A DNA stretch of 8,141 nt from Verrucomicrobiales bacterium (lineage in GTDB: Bacteria; Verrucomicrobiota; Verrucomicrobiia; Verrucomicrobiales; Akkermansiaceae). Positions 1 through 6,353 of the stretch are shown in pieces. Position 1 is the first letter of the stretch, and each line of letters starts with the position of its first letter. The notes under the pieces were generated by a model. The model did not search any database. It saw only the letters and a list, made by a program, of their open reading frames with translations, and was not told the DNA's origin. A program made the position numbers and the translations under genes. The DNA lies in assembly GCA_002729295.1 (NCBI GenBank), contig PBTU01000133.1, positions 1 through 8,141 on the forward strand, written 5' to 3'.

Positions 1-697
1 AGCGTTGGGTTTTTTGGGTCTTGTTCCCCTGGCCAAGGATGCGCTGTTCGGTGGGTTCACCAAGGACGGCGGTGAGATTTTTAGCGATGGTGCGGGTGTC
101 GAAGATCATCGCTCCGTTCAAGGTGTTGCGATCGATGCTTCTGCCATTTTCTTTGAAGTGATCCTCGCCGGACCCGACGGTGCTCAGGCTGTCACCCTTA
201 TTGGAATAGATGAGGGAAAAAGATTCCGCTTTTCCGGTTTCATTGCCGTAGGCCACCACGGTTTTGGGTTGAGCACCGGCGAATTTGTATCCGGGCCGGG
301 TGTAGAGGCGGTAGCTGCTGGTGAAAGGCGTGGATGATTCGAGGGGCCACTTGAGTCGTCTGGCAATGTTGGAGACGGGTTCATTCCAGAGGTTGCCGGT
401 CTTTGAGAAAAGCTGGTGGCCAAGAGCCTTGTTGATTGGGGCGAGGTTTTTAGAGACTTCGATTTGATATTCCTGCCAGAGTTTTTTGAGTTGGACTCGT
501 GAATCGGCCGAGAGATAGGCGAGAGGGGTGGCGAACTCCTTGCCGTCGGATCGGCGTAGGAGGGCCGTGCTATTTTCAAGATTGATGAGTTCAGCACGCA
601 GCTGGTCTCCGCTGTCGCTGGAGATGTCGAGCATGACCTTCTTTCCGTAGGCGGAGATTATTAAGAGGCCGATGAGAGAAATCGTGCGAAAGTTCAT
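1..697 (-). CDS. Exported protein with SHD1-like N-terminal domain (partial)
   Basis: A reading frame starts at the ATG at 697-695 and stays open for 232 codons to the left edge, so the C-terminus is missing. Residues 1-18 form a basic-then-hydrophobic leader (MNFRTISLIGLLIISAYG), probably a signal peptide. Residues 30-72 (DQLRAELINLENS, then a DGKEF turn, then PLAYLSADSRVQL) have the layout of the SHD1-like small beta domain common in Verrucomicrobiota and Planctomycetota exported proteins: a short strand, a charged turn with DGK, and a closing 'LS..D' helix. Residues 103-131 (LWNEPVSNIARRLKWPLESS, then a SYRLY element) and 158-169 (ESFSLIYSNKGD) look conserved. They recall verrucomicrobial proteins that carry a C39-like peptidase further on, but that part lies outside the window. 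No Shine-Dalgarno sequence precedes the start. Codons end mostly in C, as expected for real coding sequence on this strand. The existence of the gene is secure; the domain naming is a tentative memory-based match, and function is unknown. Confidence 0.8.
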   Translation of the reverse strand, partial: MNFRTISLIGLLIISAYGKKVMLDISSDSGDQLRAELINLENSTALLRRSDGKEFATPLAYLSADSRVQLKKLWQEYQIEVSKNLAPINKALGHQLFSKTGNLWNEPVSNIARRLKWPLESSTPFTSSYRLYTRPGYKFAGAQPKTVVAYGNETGKAESFSLIYSNKGDSLSTVGSGEDHFKENGRSIDRNTLNGAMIFDTRTIAKNLTAVLGEPTEQRILGQGNKTQKTQR

Positions 698-779
698 TAT
701 AGGGGCAAGCGAAACAGATCAGAAGATCGTCCCGTAGTGAATGAAAATTGTGAGATTTGAGGATGTGAGGAGCCCCGAA

Positions 780-884
780 TCATGTCACGAAGATTTTCAG
801 GGCATCTGCGGAGGTGACTTCGCCGTTTTTAAGGCCGGGGTCGATTTGGGAGAGGCCAAGCGGGGGAGGCCCATGAATCGAGCT
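780..884 (-). pseudogene. Gene-like C-terminal tail, possible remnant
   Basis: On the minus strand, 34 codons followed by TGA (782-780) read SSIHGPPPLGLSQIDPGL, then KNGEVTSADALKIFVT. The composition, C-rich third positions and helix-capping pattern look like the end of a real protein. There is no ATG in this frame. Upstream the frame runs into the VOC gene, where it reads as meaningless sequence, and the recognisable part begins just past the VOC stop codon at 889-887. I infer a 3' fragment of a lost gene, or a chance open frame in C-rich DNA. I do not recognise the family. The rest of this gap (698-779) shows nothing convincing. Confidence 0.25.
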
Positions 885-886
885 TT

Positions 887-1417
887 CTATTTTTTCGGCC
901 CGATGAGTTCGATGTAGTTGCCGTCGGGGTCGTGGAAGACGGCGATGAAGTTTCCGCCTCCGAGATCGGTGGGAGTTTTTCCGAGGAGCTTCACCTTTGC
1001 CGCTTTGAGCTTCTCGACAGATTTGTTCATGTCAGTGACGAAGAGAGTGAGGTATGAAATACCGATAGAGGAGTGGATGAATTTTTGATCCTGCATTTTT
1101 CCCGGAGCCTTTGGAAATGCCATGAGCTTGAACTTGGTTTTTGGTCCCTTGGCTTTCGGATTGAGGACGAAGACGCGGATTGTCGCGGGTTGGTTGTCGG
1201 TAAGACCGAGCCCGGCTGCTTTCTCGGCGGGGACGCTGAAGCTTTTGACCTCGGTCAGGCCGAGGGTTTCGGTGTAGAATTTGGCGGATTGTTCGAGGTC
1301 TTTCACCACGATGCCGATATCGGCGGTGGCAGCGGAGAAGACAGGAGTGTCATTCTGGGCGAGGCCTAAGGTAGAGAGAGTGAGTGAAGCGGCGAGAATA
1401 CGTAGTCTTGGCGTCAT
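887..1417 (-). CDS. Exported VOC/glyoxalase-fold protein
   Basis: This is a 176-residue protein of the vicinal oxygen chelate superfamily (glyoxalase I, extradiol dioxygenase and bleomycin-resistance relatives). Residues 1-21 are a signal peptide (basic MTPRLR, hydrophobic core, ending around GLAQ), so the protein should be exported or lipid-anchored, whereas most VOC proteins are cytoplasmic. Two beta-alpha-beta-beta-beta modules are visible. The first spans about residues 32-100 (ADIGIVVKDLEQSAKFYTET and GLTEV). The second spans about 118-172, with SYLTLFVTD, a helix rich in Lys, and the hallmark ending FHDPDGNYIELIG at 161-173. Glu170 is at the usual last metal-ligand position. The first-module position normally held by His is Asp33, so metal binding may be altered or absent. 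The reaction cannot be predicted. The gene is divergent from the ThuA gene with 82 bp between them, and no Shine-Dalgarno sequence is evident. Family assignment is firm; function is open. Confidence 0.88.
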   Translation of the reverse strand: MTPRLRILAASLTLSTLGLAQNDTPVFSAATADIGIVVKDLEQSAKFYTETLGLTEVKSFSVPAEKAAGLGLTDNQPATIRVFVLNPKAKGPKTKFKLMAFPKAPGKMQDQKFIHSSIGISYLTLFVTDMNKSVEKLKAAKVKLLGKTPTDLGGGNFIAVFHDPDGNYIELIGPKK

Positions 1418-1499
1418 TGAGCGAGCGTAGTAGGAGGCTGGACGAGATCAAGGATCTTTCTGGAAGGCCGGGGCCTGAGTTGCGTATAGTCCTGCCAAT
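1418..1499. promoter_or_regulatory. Divergent intergenic region, VOC / ThuA genes
   Basis: Both flanking genes read outward from these 82 bases, so promoters for both should lie here. A TATAGT at 1485-1490 is a possible -10 element for the plus-strand gene, which would place the transcript start almost at the ATG at 1500. No TTGACA-like -35 sits at the proper distance. A short inverted repeat, GGCC-GG-GGCC, lies at 1466-1475. The function is inferred from gene orientation; the individual elements are weak. Confidence 0.3.
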
Positions 1500-2528
1500 A
1501 TGAAACGCCTCTCTCTCGTTATCCCGCTTCTTCTGGCTTTGGCCTGTCCTTTCTTTCTCTCCGCTAAGAAGGAAGATCCAAAGAAGATCGTCTTTATCGC
1601 GGGCAGCCGAAGTCACGCTTCGGGCGAGCACGAATTCCGGGCCGGTTGCATGTTGCTGGCGAAAGCGCTCAATGAGCAGAGTGGCTTGAATGTCGAAGCC
1701 GTCGTGGTGGACAAGAATTGGAAGAACGACAAATCAGTTCTCGATGATGCCGATGCTATCGTGATTTTTGCGGATGGAACCAGCGGGATTGCCGGTGAGT
1801 GGGAATACCTCGATGGATTGGCCAAGAGGGGCGTGGGGTTCACTTTTATGCACTATGCGGTTCATCCGAGTGCGAAGGAGGGGAAAAAGTATTACCAGCC
1901 GTGGATCGGCGGAGCGATGGAGTCAGGTTGGTCTGTCAATCCGCATTGGGTGGCTGACATGAAGGTGATGCAAGGTCACGAGATTTCCAAGGGAGTGCCG
2001 AATGTCCTGACTTGCCTCGATGAATTCTATTACAATATGCGCTTCGTGGATGATCGCAAGAGTGTGCACAACTTCGTGACGGCCACGCCGACTCGCGATA
2101 ACATGGCTCGCTATATCAACCTGTGGAATCAACATGGCGTCGATGGTTTGAATAAAGAGCAAACGCTCATGTGGGGCTACGAGCGCCCTGATGGCAAAGG
2201 TCGTGGCGTTGGATTTACCGGTGGTCACTATCACCACGGTTGGGCCCTCGATGGTTACCGGACAGTAGTGCTGAATGCCATTGCCTGGACTGCGGGGATC
2301 AAGGTGCCGGAAGACGGTTTGAAATCAAAGTCACTGACGGAAGACGATCTCAATGCGAATTTGGATGACTACGGAAAGAAGCAAAAACGTCTGAAGCTCC
2401 CGAATGTGGAGGATTGGAAAAAAATGCCGCCGGCCAAGGTGAATGAAGGACGCGAAGCAGGATTCAAGAACGAAGCTGAGCCGAAGAAAAAAGCTTCGCA
2501 GTCAGGCTCAAAAAAAAGTAGAGGGTGA
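1500..2528 (+). CDS. Exported ThuA-domain protein, probably C-terminally truncated
   Basis: This is a 342-residue protein. Residues 1-22 are a classic signal peptide (MKRLSLVIPLLLALAC, then PFFLSA). Residues 28-265 form a ThuA-like domain, a class I glutamine-amidotransferase-like fold known from trehalose-utilisation protein ThuA. Visible features are the opening strand KIVFIAGSRSHASGEHEF (29-46), the strand ADAIVIFADG (84-93), GFTFMHYAVHP (113-123), DEFYYNMRF (174-182), and the diagnostic end GGHYHHGWALDGYRTVVLNA (241-260) followed by IAWTAGIKVP. Exported ThuA-like proteins are common in Verrucomicrobiota and Planctomycetota, and a role in extracellular sugar metabolism is presumed but unproven. 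The Lys-rich tail (329-342) ends at a TGA directly after an A8 run at 2510-2517. Removing one A extends the protein into recognisable sequence (next entries). The ThuA domain itself is intact, so it may still function. No Shine-Dalgarno sequence precedes the ATG. Confidence 0.88.
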   Translation: MKRLSLVIPLLLALACPFFLSAKKEDPKKIVFIAGSRSHASGEHEFRAGCMLLAKALNEQSGLNVEAVVVDKNWKNDKSVLDDADAIVIFADGTSGIAGEWEYLDGLAKRGVGFTFMHYAVHPSAKEGKKYYQPWIGGAMESGWSVNPHWVADMKVMQGHEISKGVPNVLTCLDEFYYNMRFVDDRKSVHNFVTATPTRDNMARYINLWNQHGVDGLNKEQTLMWGYERPDGKGRGVGFTGGHYHHGWALDGYRTVVLNAIAWTAGIKVPEDGLKSKSLTEDDLNANLDDYGKKQKRLKLPNVEDWKKMPPAKVNEGREAGFKNEAEPKKKASQSGSKKSRG

Positions 2529-2646
2529 ATGGATTTACCAAAGTCCGCTGATAAAAAGCGGCGGGAAGGTGAAGTTGGCGGAGATCGATCTTCCGCTTAA
2601 AAAACGAGATCTCTATTTGGTGGTATCCTATTGTCGGTCGATTTGA
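2518..2646 (+). pseudogene. Frameshifted continuation of the ThuA gene (NPCBM-like fragment)
   Basis: Just downstream of the A8 run, the frame one base ahead of the ThuA frame reads VEGEWIYQSPLIKSGGKVKL, then AEIDLPLKKRDLYLVVS, before ending at TGA 2644-2646. The pattern of a 'W..SP.I' strand, an 'IDLPL' strand and an 'LYLVVS' strand resembles the first strands of the NPCBM-like sugar-binding modules found in multidomain exported proteins of this phylum. In those proteins the last strand normally continues as a 'DGGDG' turn, which is absent here. The sequence has no start codon of its own between the A run and the recognisable part. I infer a decayed internal piece of a longer ThuA fusion gene. 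A sequencing error in the homopolymer is the main alternative for the first break. Confidence 0.5.
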
Positions 2647-2855
2647 AAAGCGGCGGCGAAGTGCAAGGCCGGGTTTTGAGTAAGTTGAATCCGGTCATTG
2701 TTCAGTCTCAGGGTGGGCTGGTGCAGATGATTCCTGCCGACAAGGTTGAGAAAGGGTGCAACATGAAACATTCGCTGATGCTTTCGGTCGATCAATTGGG
2801 ACAGAGCGCCCAAGATTTGGCTGACCTGACCTCGTATCTTGAAACCTTGAAGTGA
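2631..2855 (+). pseudogene. Haem-binding-type C-terminal fragment (74 codons, TTG-start frame)
   Basis: The frame, open from 2604, reads SVDLKSGGEVQGRVLSKLNP at 2634-2693, then VIVQSQGGLVQMIPADKVEK, then HSLMLSVDQLGQSAQDLADL, and ends TSYLETLK at 2855. It matches the end of the putative haem-binding (cytochrome c-like) module of Planctomycetota and Verrucomicrobiota, in which a strand with a 'DG..G' turn and an 'I..D.I' strand precede 'S.MP.GL...L...DL..YL..L'. The CxxCH haem motif that normally lies upstream is absent, so this is only the tail. It is in the same frame as the ThuA gene but separated from it by stops. It could be translated as a small protein from TTG 2631, yet a remnant left by an internal deletion is more likely. 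The esterase gene starts 34 bp after its stop. Confidence 0.5.
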
Positions 2856-2889
2856 TCTTGTTTTGACGAATGGGGAGCGGCGGGTTTGT

Positions 2890-5124
2890 ATGCCTCCTAT
2901 GGTTCATTTGATATTAGTGGGGCTTTTGCTCCCTGGTCCGCTATGGGCGCAAGGTCTTTCCGCGCTTCCTGACGGCAAGGCTCCGAATGACTCCCGTTTG
3001 GAGGCTCCGGTGACGCTTCACGATTACCATCCCTTTCGTCCGGTTGCTTCCAAAGAAGAATGGAAGGGACGTCAGGAGGAAATCGTGCGTCGGATTGCGA
3101 TAAGTTGTGGCTTGTGGCCACAGCCGACCAAGACGCCGCTCAATGCCGTCATTCACAAAAAGATTGATCAAGGGGACTATACTGTTGAAGCAGTGTTATT
3201 TGAATCGATGCCGGGTCATTATGTGACAGGGAGTTTGTATCGTCCCGCCGGTGAGTCCCTGAAGATCGGGGTGAAGAATGGTAATCGTCCCGGTGTGCTC
3301 TGCGCACATGGGCATTGGCACGATGCCCGCTACGCGTACGAATCCGATGACCATGCGAAGCGAGAAATCGCGATTGGAGCCGAGCGTTTTTTGAATGGAG
3401 GTAAATCTGTTCATCAGGCGCGTTGTGTTCAGTTGGCGCGGATGGGGTGTGTTGTTTTCTTTTACGACATGCTTGGCAATGCCGACTCGATGCAGTTTCC
3501 CGAACACCGCCGTGGGCCTCGTCCCGAAACCAATGGCGAGAAGATGGGCGAGTGGGGCTTTGTCTCAAAAAATGCCTCGGCGCGATTACAGACGAACTTT
3601 GGATTGCAGACCTGGAACAGCATACGCTCACTGGATTTTATTTTGAGTCTCGCTGGCGTTGATGCAAATCGGATTCTCGTGACCGGTGCGAGTGGTGGAG
3701 CCACTCAGACAATGATGGTAAGCGCCTTGGACGAGCGAGTGACGGCGTCCTTTCCTTGCGTCATGGTTTCGACCGCGATGCAAGGCGGTTGCACTTGTGA
3801 GAACGGGCACTACTTGCGAATAGGGCAGGGGAATATCGATATCGCGGCGGCTGTTGCTCCTCGTCCCTTGGGATTAACGGCTGCTGACGACTGGACAATT
3901 GACTTGAAAGAAAAGGGGCACCCGGATTTGGAAAAACTCTACCAGATGATCGGGGCGAGGGGAAACTACGAGGCGCATTTCGATATTCATTTCAAGCACA
4001 ACTACAATCACGTTTCGCGGACGCATCTTTATCAGTTCGTGAACCGGCACTTTGGCCTGGGATTAAAATCGCCGGTTCTGGAGCGTGATTTCAATTTACT
4101 GGAAAAGAAGGAGCTTTCGGTTTTCAACGACAAGCATCCAGCTCCATCGGGTGATCAGACAGGTGTGCCTCATGAGAAGGCCTTGAACCGCTGGTGGGCC
4201 GAGGATTCGGATAAGCAGATCAACGCTTTGTTAAATCCCAAAACGGAAGAGGAGTTTGCTAAGACCAAGGATGCGATTGGGGGGGCGCTCGATGTCATGA
4301 TTGGACGAAAACTTCCGGCCAAAGGAGAGGCGAACTATGAATTGGTCAGCAAAGAGGCTCGTGATGGTTTTATGGAACTCTGCGGGCTTGTTCAAAACAC
4401 AAAGCATGGCGAAGAAATCCCCGCATCGTTTTTGTATCCACTGGGGAATTGGCAAGGACACGTTGTTATCTGGTTGTCTCCGGATGGAAAGAGCGGGATT
4501 TTCAAAAAGGGAGCGGAGCCGAAAGACGATGTGCGTAAACTTCTCGAAAGTGGAATCGCCGTGATGGGTTTGGATCTGTATGGCCAGGGCGACTTCTTGA
4601 ATGCGGAGAGTTTGGCCAAATCCAAGGGAGCCAATCCCGGACTAATCTATTCAAAAAATCAGAATGTAAAATTGTCCGCCGATAGCTGGCAACGATCTCC
4701 GGTTTACTACTATGGCTACAACCACAGCACCTTTGCTCGTCGCGTTCATGATGTGCTGACTGCGGTGGCATTCGCGCGGCACAGCGAAAACTATGACGTA
4801 AAAAAAATCTCACTGAGCGCTCCGAAGGGCGCCGGGCATTGGGCGGCGGCGGCTCGGGCCGTGGTCGGAGGAGAGGTGATTCAAAAAGCGTGGATCGATA
4901 CGAGTGGATTTAGTTTCGCCAATCTGAAAAACCACTGGGACGCCAATTTCCTTCCAGGCGCGGTGAAGTATGGTGATATCGCCGGTCTTCTCACCCTGAA
5001 TGCGCCCTTCGACACTGCTTTGATCGATAAAGAGGTGCTAACCGAATCGCTAAAGAAATTAGCAGCTAAAACAGGAGGTAAGATTTCCCGAGGGAAAGAC
5101 CTTGCGGCCTATTTCTTGAGGTGA
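2890..5124 (+). CDS. Exported acetylxylan-esterase-like tandem alpha/beta hydrolase
   Basis: This protein has 744 residues from the ATG at 2890. An in-frame TTG at 2863 would add nine non-signal residues; the ATG at 2899 would give a slightly shorter leader. GGGGAG at 2872-2877 is the only Shine-Dalgarno-like stretch, 12 bases from the chosen start. Residues 1-21 are a signal peptide ending LWAQG. The first hydrolase unit, about 85-390, contains VLCAHGHWHDARY (137-149, oxyanion region), CVVFFYDMLGNADSM (187-201), the nucleophile elbow VTGASGG with Ser268, APRPLGLTAADDWT with Asp333/334 as candidate acid, and HNYNHVSR with His374 as candidate base. This layout fits acetylxylan/cephalosporin-C deacetylase-like esterases that remove acetyl groups from polysaccharides. 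The second unit, about 505-744, repeats the fold (FLYPLGNWQGHVVIWLSPDG, then AVMGLDLYGQGD) but has SAPKGAG at 643-649 where the elbow serine should be, so it looks catalytically dead. The exact substrate is inferred. Confidence 0.85.
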   Translation: MPPMVHLILVGLLLPGPLWAQGLSALPDGKAPNDSRLEAPVTLHDYHPFRPVASKEEWKGRQEEIVRRIAISCGLWPQPTKTPLNAVIHKKIDQGDYTVEAVLFESMPGHYVTGSLYRPAGESLKIGVKNGNRPGVLCAHGHWHDARYAYESDDHAKREIAIGAERFLNGGKSVHQARCVQLARMGCVVFFYDMLGNADSMQFPEHRRGPRPETNGEKMGEWGFVSKNASARLQTNFGLQTWNSIRSLDFILSLAGVDANRILVTGASGGATQTMMVSALDERVTASFPCVMVSTAMQGGCTCENGHYLRIGQGNIDIAAAVAPRPLGLTAADDWTIDLKEKGHPDLEKLYQMIGARGNYEAHFDIHFKHNYNHVSRTHLYQFVNRHFGLGLKSPVLERDFNLLEKKELSVFNDKHPAPSGDQTGVPHEKALNRWWAEDSDKQINALLNPKTEEEFAKTKDAIGGALDVMIGRKLPAKGEANYELVSKEARDGFMELCGLVQNTKHGEEIPASFLYPLGNWQGHVVIWLSPDGKSGIFKKGAEPKDDVRKLLESGIAVMGLDLYGQGDFLNAESLAKSKGANPGLIYSKNQNVKLSADSWQRSPVYYYGYNHSTFARRVHDVLTAVAFARHSENYDVKKISLSAPKGAGHWAAAARAVVGGEVIQKAWIDTSGFSFANLKNHWDANFLPGAVKYGDIAGLLTLNAPFDTALIDKEVLTESLKKLAAKTGGKISRGKDLAAYFLR

Positions 5125-6344
5125 TGATCGGCGAAGTTCATGAACTGAGTCCAGTCGAACGTTTCAATAGAGTGGCCACCGTTGCGGATGTGGTAACCGA
5201 CGTCTGACTTAATGATGGCTTTACCGACTGGCGGGGATTCTTCGGATTCAAGGCCCTTTTTTCCGAGGAGTTTGTAAACTGGGCTGGCGTGGTAGGCGGA
5301 AAGGTATTCTCCTCTGCCGTCTGCCCAGGTGTCTCCGACAGCGCTGTGAACGTAGACGGGGCGTGGAGCGATGCATGCGAGGAGCATGTGTTGATCGACG
5401 GGAAGGTCGTCTTCGTTGTTGACGAATTTCCAGGCATTGCGACAAAGCCAGTAGGGGAATCGGGTGACCATTTTTCCGAGGGTTTCGCCTGATTTACGTC
5501 GCCACAGAGCGGCCCCGGCGCAACCGGATTGGGCAGAGATAGCGAGAGCGAAACGTCGGTCTTGGGCAGCAGTCCAGAGAGTTGCCTTACCCATCTTGGA
5601 ATGCCCCATGATTGCGACATGTTTTGCGTTGATGTCTTTGTCTGTCTCAAGGTAGTCCATCGCCCGTGAGGCGCCCCAGGCCACTGTGGAGAGAACGCCC
5701 CATTCAGATGCTTTCGGGAAACTCTGACCCTTAGGGTAAAAGAGCTTGTGAATGCCTTTCAGGAATTCCACCTCATTGTGCCTCACGAGATCTTGTTGGT
5801 AGACTGCGATAAAGCCGTAACCGCGCTTGAAGAATTCTCCAATGGGCCATCCGTTTTTGAAGTAATTCTTTTTGAGAAAGTGAATATCGAAATCGTTTCC
5901 ATGAGTGCTGCTGAAGCTATGTTTCATGAACGCAGGGACGGGTTTATCGACATTGTCGGGAACGAAGATCAGGATGAGCATGTCAACCCTACCTCTCTCA
6001 TTTTCGAATCTGATGCGGACATCTTTGCGGGTGCCTTTTCCACCGAGAAAGTTCTTGTCCTCTTTGAGAACCTTGAAGCTCGTTTTGATAGGCGAGGATG
6101 GTTTTGGAACGGTTCCGTAAACCAAATTCCCAAAGAGGGACATGATTTGGGGACGCCGAATGTTGAACCATTCATCGGGTGTCGTGATGGGCTTGCCTTC
6201 TGAAGAAGTTAAGAGAGGGGGGAGGTCGTAGGCCGGAATATTTTTTTCGTCGTAGTTGACGTCTTTGTCGAGTTCCTTGGGCTCTTTTGCCTCAAGAGTG
6301 CAAATTGAGGCGATGCACAGAAGGAGCGATAGGATGGAGTTCAT
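5109..6344 (-). CDS. Exported CE15-family glucuronoyl-esterase-like hydrolase
   Basis: This is a 411-residue protein with a signal peptide at 1-19 (MNSILSLLLCIASICTLEA). The mature part follows the bacterial carbohydrate esterase family 15 plan: YDLPPLLTSSEGKPITT (39-55), the helix WFNIRRPQIMSLFGNLVYG (59-77), the strand VDMLILIFVPDN, the nucleophile elbow IMGHSKMGKATLW with Ser249, SGCAGAALWRRKSGETL (273-289), LPVDQHMLLACIAPRPVYVH (314-333), VGDTWADGRGEYLSAYHASP (336-355), and GYHIRNGGHSIETFDW with His391 as catalytic base. CE15 enzymes cleave the ester between 4-O-methyl-glucuronic acid on xylan and lignin alcohols; some bacterial members act on other uronate esters. The catalytic acid cannot be assigned by eye. 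Its 3' end overlaps the convergent esterase gene by 16 bp, and it starts 9 bp after the sugar-dehydrogenase stop, so the two minus genes are probably co-transcribed. No Shine-Dalgarno sequence is visible. Length is normal for the family. Confidence 0.88.
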   Translation of the reverse strand: MNSILSLLLCIASICTLEAKEPKELDKDVNYDEKNIPAYDLPPLLTSSEGKPITTPDEWFNIRRPQIMSLFGNLVYGTVPKPSSPIKTSFKVLKEDKNFLGGKGTRKDVRIRFENERGRVDMLILIFVPDNVDKPVPAFMKHSFSSTHGNDFDIHFLKKNYFKNGWPIGEFFKRGYGFIAVYQQDLVRHNEVEFLKGIHKLFYPKGQSFPKASEWGVLSTVAWGASRAMDYLETDKDINAKHVAIMGHSKMGKATLWTAAQDRRFALAISAQSGCAGAALWRRKSGETLGKMVTRFPYWLCRNAWKFVNNEDDLPVDQHMLLACIAPRPVYVHSAVGDTWADGRGEYLSAYHASPVYKLLGKKGLESEESPPVGKAIIKSDVGYHIRNGGHSIETFDWTQFMNFADHHLKK

Positions 6345-6353
6345 CGGGCGCCA

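Noticed and set aside
184..597. A 137-codon minus-strand open frame near the left edge
   Set aside because: It is out of frame with the longer partial gene starting at 697, and its Ser/Pro-rich product resembles shifted reading of C-rich codons.
692..697. TATAAT-like hexamer (minus strand, next to the start at 697) as a -10 promoter box
   Set aside because: It overlaps the start codon itself, so transcription would begin inside the gene; no matching -35 is at the proper distance.
2529..2603. Small frame starting at the ATG directly after the ThuA stop
   Set aside because: Only 24 codons, charged and unstructured; the neighbouring frame over the same bases carries the recognisable protein sequence.
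5084..5097. Inverted repeat TTTCCC-GA-GGGAAA near the end of the esterase gene, as a terminator
   Set aside because: The stem is short, lies inside coding sequence, and neither strand has a following T tract.
5748..6203. A 151-codon open frame on the plus strand inside the CE15 gene
   Set aside because: It lies fully antisense to a well-supported CE15 gene with catalytic motifs, and its translation shows no domain or signal peptide.
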